From: Pholis gunnellus
Taxonomy: Eukaryota; Chordata; Actinopteri; Perciformes; Pholidae
Assembly: GCA_910591455.2 (NCBI GenBank)
Contig: OU342816.1
Location: forward strand, 8,880,800 to 8,944,799
Direction: 5' to 3'
DNA length: 64,000 bases
How positions within the stretch are numbered: position 1 is the first letter of the stretch; the number at the start of each line of letters is the position of its first letter. Positions 45,201 through 56,700 of this stretch are shown here, piece after piece. The notes below the pieces were generated by a model. The model saw only the letters and a list, made by a program, of their open reading frames with translations, was not told where the DNA came from and made no database searches. The position numbers and the translations under genes are program-made.

Positions 45201-48111
45201 TTCGGTTCCCAGAAGAGACGGGAAACCCCTTCTCAGTTGCCCTCAGGCCAAAGTTCAATCTAGATAGAAAACACATGTTCATCGATCGGAGTGAGATTAG
45301 AAGAAGTAATACACATAAGAACTTATTAACAATTTTCCCTCAATAGAAAACAGCCATTATTTAAGATAAGAGTTCCTAAAGCATGCCCACAGTTTGTTGA
45401 GATGCCTCTTGGGAATATGGCTCGTATGTATGTTTGTTTTTTAACAAGTGGGTTTTGTTTGTATGCATGAGGGTGCACGTGCAACTGTGGAATTCACAGC
45501 TTTCTTTTGGAGAAGACCGCTAACAAACGGAAATATTTAGAAATCTACTTTTCTAATGCTTTACGAGGAAGGATGCGCTCGTTTGTTAGACCTCAAGGAT
45601 CCACACAATGCTGTTTAATAAGAAGCACTGAATGAAAACATAACTTCTGTTTGTTTAAAAGAAAACTCCACAGGCCGGGTGTTTTGCGGATGGTGTGACA
45701 AATGTACCGCACTGTAAACCACTAACTGTCTGGTCATTTGGTTTACTTTGGTTTCAGACACCATGAGGTAGCACCTGTGCCAGAGGTTGTGAATGACATG
45801 AAGGTAAGTGTTCATGTAATATTAGTTTGTGATATGATTCATTGTTTCTTTCCTGTGTACATGTGTCTTGATGTATCCGTTTGTTACAGATGGAGTTGAA
45901 ACTGAGGCTAATGGAGCTCAACTGGCAGAAGTCTCAATGTGTAAAAGTTATGATGGCTGATGAGCGTACCAGAAATGAAGCGAGGGTATGGACTCAACCT
46001 TTTTTTGCTGTGTACATTGCATATGTATGCATGTTTGGTTTAAGTCGTCTTTCAGCGTTACAACTTTCTCTAACTTCCCAGTTTTATCCTATTCTGAAAG
46101 TTCAGTTAAAAGCAATATTGCAAATCATCTTGGAGGCCTTATTAGTAGTCCTGAAGTACTTGATGTATAAACATTGGATACACACTGCACTGAAATGTTG
46201 CTCTTAACACTGACTGAACATAAATAACATTGGAATTTATCATCCTTCACCCTAATCCTCTGTAAACATCTGTCTTCCAGTTGAAGAAGAAGAGACTCAA
46301 GGAGAAGATCGAGGCAGATGTTGGCGCCTTGGTCCAATTCTTGCTCGACGAGAGGGACTCCCTGCTGGAGAGCCTGGATGCTGAGGAAGTTGCCACCATG
46401 GCCGTCATAGACGACAACTTGAAGACTGTCGAGACGGAGATGGCGGCCGTGGATAAAGCCATAGCTGATATCCACAGCCACGTCGGTGGGAAAACTAGCT
46501 TTGAGGTTAGTCTGATAGAGTTTCACAGTAGAGAAGGATTTCTGTTAGAAATGGACAATTGTCTGTGTGTAATAAGGAACCAAAGGTTCAAAAACATGTT
46601 AAACATATTGTTTATATTACATGTTGAAACCCCCACCGACTGTACAGCAAGACTGATATGAAGTGTTAAAAACTAATCATGCCTTTTTTGTTCCAACAGA
46701 GTCTTGCTGAGACGTTCAATGAGTAAGTAGCTTACTGTTTATTTGATGTCTACCTATATCTACCTATATATTTAACATTGAATCTACCTTTTGCATAATT
46801 TTCTTTCTCCCATTTTTCTTCTGCAGAGTCATCCACTCCAAGCCTTTTCCATCTCTCGACACGGTTAATTGTCAGACCGAATTCACAGACTTCTCAGGCC
46901 CCTTCCAGCTCATTATGTGGAAGAAGATGATGCACGTGTTGCATACCAGTGAGTTAACGGCAACACGTGTGACGGTGTTCAGTGCACAATGTATTTATCG
47001 TTGTTTCATTTATTTTGTGCGCAGTGGTGGTGCATGGCAATGGCAACTATTTATGTTTCTGTTTATTTTAGTTAAGAAGGGACAGTACACATCAATTAAC
47101 ATGAGCCATCGTGTACATGTGCCAGATTTAGCGATACTGGCACGTTTCCTTCTGCTGTCCCTGACACATAAGCACATTAGTAGAGATACAAAAGCACATA
47201 GGTACAGACAATGAGACAACCACTGATGGCATGTTGTGTTGTCACTGTTCTTTAGTGAGCAAAGAAAGATCACCAGTTGCTATTAGAAAAAATAAACATA
47301 CAATTGACGTTTTGTATGTGCAGTTAATATTTCTGCCCATGTTCTATGCATGTTTTTAACCCCAAACAGCTTTTTGCAAAAGAGAACCTGATGTTGGTTA
47401 GTCAGACTACTTTCACCGTAATAATAAATGCCAAATGTGTTTCTTTTCGGGTTTACAAATCTGCTGGTTCTTTTTTTTTTATAATATATTTATTTATTTT
47501 ATTTTTTTGCCACATCTAATGCCAACTTCAGCCCAATCTTAAGAGCGAGGTGAACTAACTTCTCCCAATCTTTCTGCGCAGTGCCTCAGAACCTCACTTT
47601 AGATCCAGACACGGCGCACCCAAACCTGATCATCTCAGACTTCGACACCAAAGTGGAGGAGGGCGGTGTTCGTCACCAGGAGCCAGACCTGCCGGCCCGC
47701 TTCACCCGCTTCTGTGGCGTCCTCGCCACGGCCCAGTACGCCAGCGGCCAGCACTACTGGGAGGTGGATGTGAAAGACAAAGGTGTCTGGTACCTCGGAG
47801 TCACCACCGAGAGCAGCAACAGAAAGGGCTTCGTCAGCCTCTCCCCCTCCTCGGGATACTGGAGCCTGTGTCTGCAGGACCGGCTGTATGCCAACGGAGA
47901 GGATAGGCGCATCCCCGTAGCCGACTACTGGAACTCCCCTCGGGTCGGCGTGTACCTGGACTACGACAACGGGCGCCTTAGTTTCTATGACGCCGTCACA
48001 ATGAAGCGGTTGTACATGTTTGACACCTGCTTTGACGAGCCGGTCTATCCTTTCTTCAGCCCCGGGAAGTATGATCCAGGCAGCAGGATGCAGATATGCC
48101 ATTACTACTGA
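42069..48111 (+). CDS. TRIM E3 ubiquitin ligase, RING/B-box/coiled-coil/PRY-SPRY (TRIM69/A33-like), 8 exons
   Basis: Exons are 42069-42245, 42619-42830, 45758-45803, 45890-45985, 46281-46505, 46700-46722, 46827-46948 and 47582-48111. They give a complete 476-residue frame, all GT-AG. The start ATG is followed by ATAAGDD, and no upstream in-frame ATG exists. The RING has all eight ligands (C15, C18, C30, H32, C35, C38, C54, C57). The B-box is complete (C101, H104, C112, D115, C120, C123, H129, H132). A coiled coil covers about 145-270, then a linker (GPFQLIMWKKM) and PRY-SPRY from about 301. The 96-base and 23-base exons are hallmarks of class IV TRIM genes. The linker and PRY start (LTLDPDTAHPNL) recall TRIM69 and zinc-binding protein A33. 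Such proteins transfer ubiquitin through the RING, with target choice by SPRY. Target and exact orthologue are unknown. Confidence 0.92.
42831..45757 (+). other. 2.9 kb TRIM intron
   Basis: No coding exon is needed. It carries a trinucleotide-like ATA/GTA-rich stretch (about 43660-43785) next to a probable dispersed repeat (43785-43860; CCATGGAAACCTGCGAGGCG, AGAGACTTCTGGGAAG). The stretch 44790-45330 looks unlike the rest but I cannot name it. Confidence 0.75.
43660..43860. repeat. ATA/GTA-rich low-complexity DNA joined to a probable dispersed repeat
   Basis: Irregular AATAATAG/GTAGTAG units pass into GTCCATGGAAACCTG and AGACTTCTGGGAAGAAGCC, phrases I have seen together in other fish sequence. 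Class and limits are unsure. Confidence 0.45.
45890..46948 (+). other. Coiled-coil and linker exons of the PRY-SPRY TRIM gene
   Basis: Exons 45890-45985 (96 bases), 46281-46505 (225), 46700-46722 (23) and 46827-46948 (122). The first two are rich in Leu, Lys and Glu in heptad-like spacing and should form the antiparallel TRIM dimer. The lengths match the usual class IV pattern of 96, about 231, 23 and about 120 bases. Confidence 0.88.
47056..47230 (+). repeat. Dispersed teleost repeat fragment
   Basis: AGAAGGGACAGTACACATCA, ACATGTGCCAGATTTAGC and CTGTCCCTGACACA follow the order of a common fish repeat (GGGACAATGCACA… ATGTGCC… TTAGC… TGTCCCTG). It lies in the TRIM intron 46949-47581. Confidence 0.5.
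47582..48111 (+). other. PRY-SPRY (B30.2) exon
   Basis: Residues 301-476. PRY starts LTLDPDTAHPNLIISDF. SPRY shows the usual HYWEVDV, GVWYLGVT, GYWSLCLQD, VGVYLDYDNGRLSFYDA and VYPFFSPG blocks. It is a complete domain that ends at the protein C-terminus. Confidence 0.93.
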
Positions 48112-50410
48112 TGGGGTCTTTAAATCTACGGGTAAACTCGTGTATGCCGGTGTTTTCAGATTTGCTGTTAGGAAGGTTTTGTCTTACAGACGAGGCTGGA
48201 GTAACACTGTGATGTTGAGTGTACTTTAGGCATTTGAGCTGTTACTTGTTGGTCTCAATGGTGATGTAAAATGAATATGCGTTACCAGGTGTCTCGTCAC
48301 AGTTTGGGAAGCTTCAATTTTCAAATTTTGAGGTTGGAAATGTGAAACGTTCGTTATTTCAACCCAGACATGCACTGTAGGCCTAAACCTAAACTGTCTG
48401 CTGGGATGCAGATGCTCTGGTTGATTAGAGCAGCTCTTATCCTGTTAGCCATCACTATGCCATATACTATATTGTACATTAACTCGTATTGGCTCGTTTG
48501 TTTTTGCCAGGTAGGGTCAGTGCTATATCCTTGTTGGGTAGAACTTGAAAGAAATCTAACAACGTTATCACATTGATAGTTGTTGACGGTAAAGATTCCC
48601 TCGCTAATGTTGGACTGAAGAACCGTATTCAGTCATTTGACAGCTTGTACCGAGGTTTCAGCGGCCAGACAATGATTAGACTTCAGGAAGGAAAAGCTCG
48701 GGTTCGTTGATTTCAACGTCCGTACAGATCATTTTATCATTAGCCTTTTTAAATCTCCTTTTATTCCTTTTCTTTTATTATTCTGTACATTTAACATTGC
48801 TGGACTTGAGAATTCCTCTTAATATTGCTTCGAGAACCACTTTGCTACTTTGTTTTAGCAGTAATACTGAAGGCAGGAAGTCCTGCCATTTTGCTTTTTA
48901 GAAGTATTTTAAACAATCACTCTGCTTAAATATGAGCAGGACGAAGCAAACAATTTTCAAATATTTAAATTAAGATTTACAGACATGTCTTCAAATATGT
49001 TAATGGGTGAAATTGTAACTGTTACTTTAAAAGGCATTCTATCAACAGCCATGAGACGGGTGGACTTGACCAAAACGTAAACCTGTGTAACGCTGATTGT
49101 TTTATTACATGTGCACGCTTTTTATTTCCTTTTTTAAAATGACCTGCTGCATTTTCTTCACTATATTTCTTTAAGTAATCCTGCTTTAGACTATTAATTG
49201 CTAGAGTTGGTCCCAGTGCTGCATATTGGTCTTGATGTTTTAAGGTCTATTATCCAATTTGGTCCCGTGTGATTTCTCTTCTTCATTATTGATGTTGAAT
49301 GTGAAAATTCATGAGTCTGTGCAGAACGTTGTTTTATTTTTGGGGTTAACTCATTTTTGCTTGTGCAGTTTTCCACAGTGCGGTTATGGACCTACATGTG
49401 ATGTTTGCCATCTCACATGGTGACCTTATAAAGGAGCGTAGTCTAAACATGTAACGGCACGATTAGTGATCATAATTGCGAACGGCTTTGTCTCCAGCCA
49501 ATCTCAAGTTGCTCCTTTTTTGCGTTTGCAGAACTCTGTGCTCTTAATTTTGATTATTTGCTAATGTTTTGTTTTTGATGGTATTCCTAAACTACAATTC
49601 ATTCATGTATTCAGCTGAGCTGTGTCTTTGAGTGTGCCATAAAGAAAATCATCCATGGAGTCTGTTTGTCACTTTCTATCACTGTGCTTAGTGTTTCTCA
49701 GACTTAATGAGATGAGAAGAGGAAAAATATGTTATCCCTGTTTTTAAAGCCTTTGTTGTCTTTCTGTGCCCACGTTGCTCAGTGTTATTACCTCTCTTTT
49801 CATTAAACATGGGGGATAAAAGCAAAACAACAAATATATTAGTTAGGGTTACTTAAAAGTGGATTGCTGGACAGTTATTTGCTCACAATGGCGCTGTCAA
49901 AACACCCTACATTCTTTTCTTTTTTTCTTTTTTTTAATGCTGTTAGTCAGTAATGTGAGATTTAAAACACTTCGAATTATAGAAAGTCATCCCCGTCAAG
50001 AACCTCAGTGCTATCTTTAAGACAACCTTCTTCTGTTTTTTGCCACTTTAGAATATTGACCTTATTTCATTTCTTTCTCCTGAGTTTAGTGGCTGCGCAG
50101 GCTGTTAGATGTTCTGGTTTTTAAAATCTGAATAACCAACGGAAAGTTCCTGTTGAGGGCTTTTTGTTTGTTTACGTCCGAAACTCTTGTCATGAAACAA
50201 GGGAACAGACTGCTGCCTAGAGTACGAGGCTTCTCAAAAGGACTGTTGCGCCTTGTTTGCTATTCTGGTCCCGCGTTCTCATTTACCCGTCTGAGACTGT
50301 TTGGTGTTGCTGATTTAAATTTCATACTGCCGGAACATTTAAGGAGGAGGTGAGAAAACTGAGTTGTCTCCTGCTCTGGTAATGACTCGGTAGTGCAGTA
50401 ATGTGGCTTT

Positions 50411-50416
50411 AATAAA
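50411..50416 (+). terminator. Candidate poly(A) signal of the PRY-SPRY TRIM gene
   Basis: AATAAA, 2.3 kb after the stop, in AT-rich DNA. It is one of several candidates and no strong GT-rich element follows. Confidence 0.3.
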
Positions 50417-50794
50417 GGGACATATAATTACAATGTGATACAAATGCATTAACAAGTGGATATTCATTTGACTGATCAAAACTATGTCTTATAAGTTGCA
50501 CCACTGGGTGACTGGCTGTACACACTGTTGGGACTAATTGGTGTATGCATCAATAGAGGACACATAAACCAGCATTATAATGAGCGCAACTTGTAGTGGC
50601 TGTGTGACCTTATGCACCAGATTCTGGCTGTCGTCTTTTATGACTCATCTGGGTTACAGAGAAGTCTCTTAAGATGCTGATTTTGGCAGTTTTCCATCCA
50701 AGATGGCAATAGCTGATTTTGCAGTAATGGTAACTTGTTATAGGAGGAAATCGTTTTTGACTGAATTTCTTTTAGTTGTATATTAAAAGTCAGT

Positions 50795-51610
50795 GTAGCA
50801 TGTCAAAAAGTCATAGTATAATATGTCGAAGAACTCATGAAAAGTAAAAAAAATATAAAACGTCATAGTATAGTATGTCCAAAACAATTCATTGTATTTC
50901 ATGTCACAAAAAGTACAGTATGTCGAAAAAGCTCCTGAATGACGTAAAGAAAGCTCAAGCTGTTTTTGAATCCTAACGTTGCAACATAACCTTATTGTAA
51001 ATGGCACAAGCTCTACCTGGTGAGCTAAACCAGTTCATATACCACAGTTTGTAAAATGAAAGTCATAGCATGTACAGTAAAAAGAAGTTCATGAAAGGAG
51101 GTCAATGTCTAGCATTTCAAAAAAGTCATAAAGTCATAGTATAGTATGTCGGAAAAAATCTAATAAAGTGAAAACATAGAATGTCGAAAAAATGTTCTAC
51201 AAAGACATCGTATATGTCACAAAAGTAAATTAATGACTAATCCATTTACTAAACATTAATAGGATTAGCGGTGCATTTTATTGAATAATTGGAATTAATG
51301 ACAATTTTCACACTCTGTGAAGTCATCCAGTGGGTTGAATTGTTCCCTACGGTGAGCTGGTTTGACACCCCTGATGTAGTTATATCATAATTCACTGTTA
51401 AAAATGTCATAGTGTAGTCATAAAAGATTTCCTAATGCAGTTTGTAAAAAATGTCATAATATAGTATCCCATGAAAATGTCCTAAAAAGTTACAGTATAT
51501 ATTGCCATAACATTTCATAAAAAATGTAGTTGCCATAAAACATTTGATTATATTGTTTGTCAAAAAAGGTTGTCGTACAACATGCCATTAACGTCATCGA
51601 ATGTCATAGT
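50795..51610. repeat. Degenerate tandem repeat, unit with AAAGTCATAGTATAGTATGTC, locus 1
   Basis: Variants of AAAAGTCATAGTATAGTATG followed by TC(G/A)AAAAA recur irregularly at 50795-50945, 51060-51230 and 51400-51610. Spacing is about 30-45 bases. The same unit recurs in a trim3 intron at 56195-56410. Class unknown; it may be an old satellite or part of a transposon. Confidence 0.75.
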
Positions 51611-53379
51611 GTGTACGGCTCCAGCTGTCATTGGCACGCAGGCAATGTATACAATAAATGAAGTCTTATTCAACAAAACGGAGCATTTACACAACAGTTC
51701 GTAGTGTAATTCTTTAATATTTACAGTCTTACCTTTGCCATGATTACGTAAATATAGTGATTACTTATTGTAAAACTGGCCTCTTGTAGTATACAGTAGG
51801 CTACACGAGATGGTTGATGTACCGTTTCATATATATGTGCTTCCTTTATTTCACACAGATGTGAGTAGGTCAGAGACAGGTGAGATAGATATAAAAATAA
51901 AAACATAGGAACACAGGGGGCTGATTTAATTTTCAAATGCATGTCAGATTTTTTAAACGTGAACAGACAGTTAATTCATAAAATAAAGTTGAAAAAATGT
52001 CTGATTTTAGCTGGTGTTGTGTTCCTCACAGAAAACCTTCAAAACGCCGAACAACCAAGCAAATGAATACAAATACTGGATAAACCCAAGATAAGAATGT
52101 GATTGTAATATACAGTAAACTATCTGATTATGTCACAGTAAATGATAACTATACACATATAGGCATATATTACTCTTGCAAACTATAGAACTGTTTTAAT
52201 ATTTGTAATTTGTGCAACGTTCAACAACAACTTACAACGATGCGTTTTGGGCAGCGGGAAAAGTTACTGTTTGACTGGATGTGAGCTCTGGGAAGAGGCA
52301 AGAGAGAGCGCGGCTTTCAGTGCTACAAGTTACGAGGCCTAAATACAAAGACAGTTGAAATGCACCAATTAGAAAAATACTTTTTAGAGCAAATTATGTA
52401 GAAAAGAAAAGAGAAAAAATAAATTAAGTCCTTTGAAAAAAAAAAAAAAAATACATCAAATAATGTGTATACAACTTTGTTTGCGAGTCATTCAGTTGGC
52501 TACTACTTGGCATGACCGTCTACTGTATTAATATATGACCCAGTGTTGATTCATTAAGTGCTGCAGTAAATAGGCTATATATTGAAATTACATGGACACC
52601 AAATCCATCTGTACACCAAAATATGCATACCGTATGTACAACTACATTAGGTTGTAAATATGAATACGCTAAAGTACAAGAACTAGTGGGGTCAGATGTA
52701 AGAGGTTCGTTTTGTCAGTAGAAGAAGAACTAGATGCTGTGTTCACAAACCATGTGTCTATTAACTGTTGTGCTTCTCGCTGCTTGTCTTTGGGTAACAA
52801 AACAAAACAAAAACTTGGATTTCGGTAAAATCATCTTACGACCTCAAAGAAAACAAAAATCTAGATCCATGAGCAAGGATCTTGTCAGAGTGATAAAGTG
52901 CAAAAGGAGAATAAGAAACAATTCCTTTTAAAACAACACATTCCTGTCTGCATGTGTTGTATTTACTAATGACAAATTGAAGGCAGTGACGACAGGGACA
53001 TTTTTTTTTAGAGCACACCGACATGCAACGGTCTTCAAGGAAAGGCCCGAGCGTTGTTATTTCAATCACAAAGCATAATCAGGAAACCGGCAGTGCGCTA
53101 TTGCCTCCGTGTCTCAGTTTGTTTGCTGGTTGCTGGGTTGCGTTGCCCATCTGCATTGCCCAAAGAAATTGCAGTTCATCGCCAACTTCAGACTGGCAGG
53201 CTATCTACCGGTGCGGTCACACACACGCAACACCTTGTTCCAGAAGTTCATTTCCAGTTCAGTTCTTCTTCAAGGGGTTTGGTTGAAACGCCTTAGTTTA
53301 CGGTAGACAGAGGGATCAAATAGGGAAACATCCAATATTTGGATGATTTTTTTAATTAATTGCTTTAAGTTTAATTTAT

Positions 53380-53430
53380 TTTTAAACCTTTATTTCACCA
53401 GGATAGCCTGCTGAGATTTTTCTTCCTCAA
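53380..53430. repeat. Dispersed repeat fragment related to 30605-30720
   Basis: AACCTTTATTTCACCAGGAT, CTGCTGAGAT and CTCAAAGAGG match the common fish phrase AACCTTTATTTAACCAGGAT followed by TTGAGAT and CTC. It lies in the possible trim3 3' UTR. Confidence 0.45.
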
Positions 53431-53747
53431 AGAGGTAATTAATTTCACTTCTTGCAATAACATTTGGGATAGCTAGTTTACTTTGTCTTTAAAATACATT
53501 TGAATTACACTTGACTTTTTGGTGTTTTGGTTGTTTCAATGTAAACGTTCTTCTTCAATTTCTTTCTCCTAAGATCTGAATATTGGATCTTCTAAAGTAT
53601 GTACAGACACAATAAAAAGGAAATGCATTTGTGGAACCTGGGGGCCGTTGTGAATTGTGCAGTCACGTTGCAGCTCTATGTCCATGAGCAGGAAGTGATT
53701 GTAACTTGTCTAAGCAAAAGGTCGTGTCTGCGACATCTTCCCTCAGC

Positions 53748-56700
53748 CTACTGCAGATATCTGTAGACTTTAAAGCAGTGGTTTCCGGAGTCGGCCACAG
53801 CCACGTGTCCATCTGAGGTGAGGGCGAGGCCTTGGGGTCCGTACAGCGGGTCTGCTGAGGTGTTAATGTAAGATAAGAAGGAGCCCGTGCTGTCAAACAC
53901 CTGAAAGAGAAAAACACAAAGGTTAGAGTTTCAGTGTTCATGTGTCAATAAACTATAGTGTTATCATTAACTAAATAATCAAAAATATTCAACACTGCAG
54001 GTTTCAAGCTGCTGTGAATGCGCAGTTCAATGTGCTGCTGCGCTCCATGAAAGGAGATGTGTTTTTATTATAAAATGCATCCTACTTCCATAGAGTTTTG
54101 TGACCTAATGTCACTCTTTCTTTGTAACTTAAGTGTTTTCATTTGCTGAAATATAAAGTTATATTGAAGAAAATAACGTCTAAGGCGTAGAGTCGTGAAG
54201 TTGATAGCAGACTAAATACAGCCCGTCTCACCTGTATTCTGCTGTTGCCCCAGTCAGCTACGATGATGTTTCCGTTGGCGTCCACGGCCACACCAGTGGG
54301 AGCATTGAACTGGCCGTTGCCTTCACCATGAGAGCCAAATTTTAACAAAAACTCTCCATCTGCACTGTACACCTGGGACAGGGAGTCAGTAAAAACACAG
54401 GTTTTGTCTTTATCCATGTGCACTTTGATAGATTCGCCATGAACTATATAGAGAGTATACATGTTTATATAGCATGTCTTACCTTTACAGAGTGATTGTG
54501 AAAATCGGTCACAATAATTTCATTTTTGTTGTTCACTGCGACAAAGTGCGGACCTGGATAAGGAGAGAGAGGAGGGTTGATGTGGATTTTTGCAGTACCT
54601 GGAACAAGAACTGATTCCTGTAGTTTGCACCGTTCCCTTTGCTGTTAATAGGCTGTTTCAACACAACAGTCAGCTTGTTGTGCTTAAAGCTGCAATTATG
54701 AAACCTGTTTAAATCAGATGGTTAGCGGTTCTGATTTGCCTGGAGAGTAGTGATGTCATTCCTTTCATGCTTTAGATGCTTTAACATGAGTTACAATTGT
54801 TTTCCCACTAACACTCTACATTACATAATATCGAAAGGCTTACGGCTCCGAGATTCACCATAAACAATGACGGTTTATTGAAAAAAAAGGCTTATCTCGG
54901 CTGAGTTACCCACTAATCAGCTCTGTAGCTTCCAACACTGATTGTCTTGGAGCAAACAGGGAGCATCGGTTACATTCATGTCACTGGAATCAGGGCAGTG
55001 AAAATCATTCACACTGATCTTAATTAGCCATTGATACAAAAACCACAATCCACATGACAACATGTTCCTTATTGTTAAAGTAAGGGATTATTACAATGCA
55101 ATATTGTACATATTTCTGATTATTATTGAACAGGCACAGCTTTTGATTTGTCAACAATCTGAGTTCTCAGGAGGGCAGGCACATGATCAGGGGGTTGGGT
55201 TAGACAGAGGGCACTGCACTGTGGGATTAAGGTTGCAGCAAGGCCACACTTAGTACTTACTGAAAACTGAGCCCGATTTATTAAAGTTTGGACCAAGTTT
55301 TTCTGGATTGAAAAACAGGAGGAAGAACAGAAAGAAAGGAAAATAGGTAGTCAGAGATAAAGGATAAGCAAAGTAGAAAATAGAGTAGGGTGGTCCGCAT
55401 AGGCGCAGATTGTGGGGGGAGGAGAGGGCCACTGCACCGCTGAGGTTTTGTGCATTCATGTATATAGAGGCTTACATTTTTAAACAGAAAGTACAATGTG
55501 ATGGAATGCATTGGTCTATATACAAACATAAAATGTGAGCACAACAGTACATTATTGTTTTTCTCATACTGGCAGTAAAGATGTCAACATTACATCAAAA
55601 ATTATTATTGATTGTACATTTTTTTTTTACTGTATTTAAGTATTTACCTCTTTCAAAATCCAAAATAATGAAGATAGTATCTATGGGATACTTTGTGTTG
55701 TTAATATCATGACGGATTTATTTTAAAAGCCAGTAGACTCGGCTGCCTCTCTGACAGACGGCATCGATAAAAGAGAGGGTATTGTTTGGGAGCTTAAAAA
55801 ATAAGTCTTTCTTTTCATACTTCTCACCTGCAAACTGTCTGTCAGACGTCCCCCTGCCTCCAAACTTAGTCACCAACTTCCCATTGGATTGAAAGATGAA
55901 GACACAGCAGGCCTTGTTGTCCACAGTAATGATGTGTCCATTCTTGTCCACGGCGACACCCTTGGGACCCATGAGCCGCCCGACACCGATCTTATTCTGA
56001 AAAGGACGGAAGACAACCGGTTTTAGGAGGGAAAGAAAGACGTGAAAGACTTTGAAATTATATTTTTAACAAGCATATGTCCATTGTGATAATATTGTGT
56101 TATGTTTCACCTAAGAAAGTATGTATATAGTATTTTAATTAATAATACCATGACAGATCATAGTTCTTTGCAGTAGGGATATTAATTGTTATAGAATAAA
56201 ATAAAAAAGTCATAGCATAGTATGTCATAAAAAGACACAGAGTATGTGAAACCAATGTCACAAAAAGCCACAGTATAGTATCTCCTAAAAATGTCATAAA
56301 AAAGTCACTGTATAGAATGTCATAATACAATTGGTCATACAAATATAGTATAATATCTCCAAAAAATGTCACATAAAAAGTCATAGTGTCATATGTAATA
56401 AACATGTTATAACTAGAGACCCTCTTGAAATAGGATCACACCAGCCATGATGCAAAATCGGGCCATGGGCGTAACATTTGGGACCCGATGGCCCCTTCAA
56501 CACTTCAAAGCCCCGACTGACTGCCCCCTTGCTACCAGATTTTGCCATGATGACACACACACACACACACACAATACAAGCATACTGGGTCTGTTCAGCT
56601 AATAATAATGAATGAGATCTCACCTTAAATTTGCCGTCAGAGGAGAAGATGCTGACCCATCGATTGTCATAGTCGGCCACCACAATGTCACCGTTCATGT

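Larger units (their letters stand above)
42619..45803 (+). other. B-box of the PRY-SPRY TRIM gene (exons 42619-42830 and 45758-45803)
   Basis: Residues 60-145. A 2.9 kb intron in phase 2 falls inside the B-box, between C123 and the last histidine (SRAHR then HHEV). The second exon is only 46 bases. Confidence 0.9.
48112..53747. other. 5.6 kb between two convergent genes, including both 3' UTRs
   Basis: It lies between the TRIM stop (plus) and the trim3 stop (minus). Candidate poly(A) signals for the plus gene are ATTAAA near 49802 and AATAAA at 50411-50416. For trim3, TTTATT (AATAAA on minus) occurs at 53375-53380 and 53389-53394. A degenerate tandem repeat fills about 50795-51610. I see no further gene. 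Confidence 0.7.

Noticed and set aside
44790..45330. Possible LTR or other element in the TRIM intron
   Set aside because: The composition differs from the surroundings, but I could not find terminal repeats, a primer site or coding motifs, so I do not call it.
47635..48102. 155-codon minus-strand open frame
   Set aside because: It is the antisense shadow of the PRY-SPRY exon.
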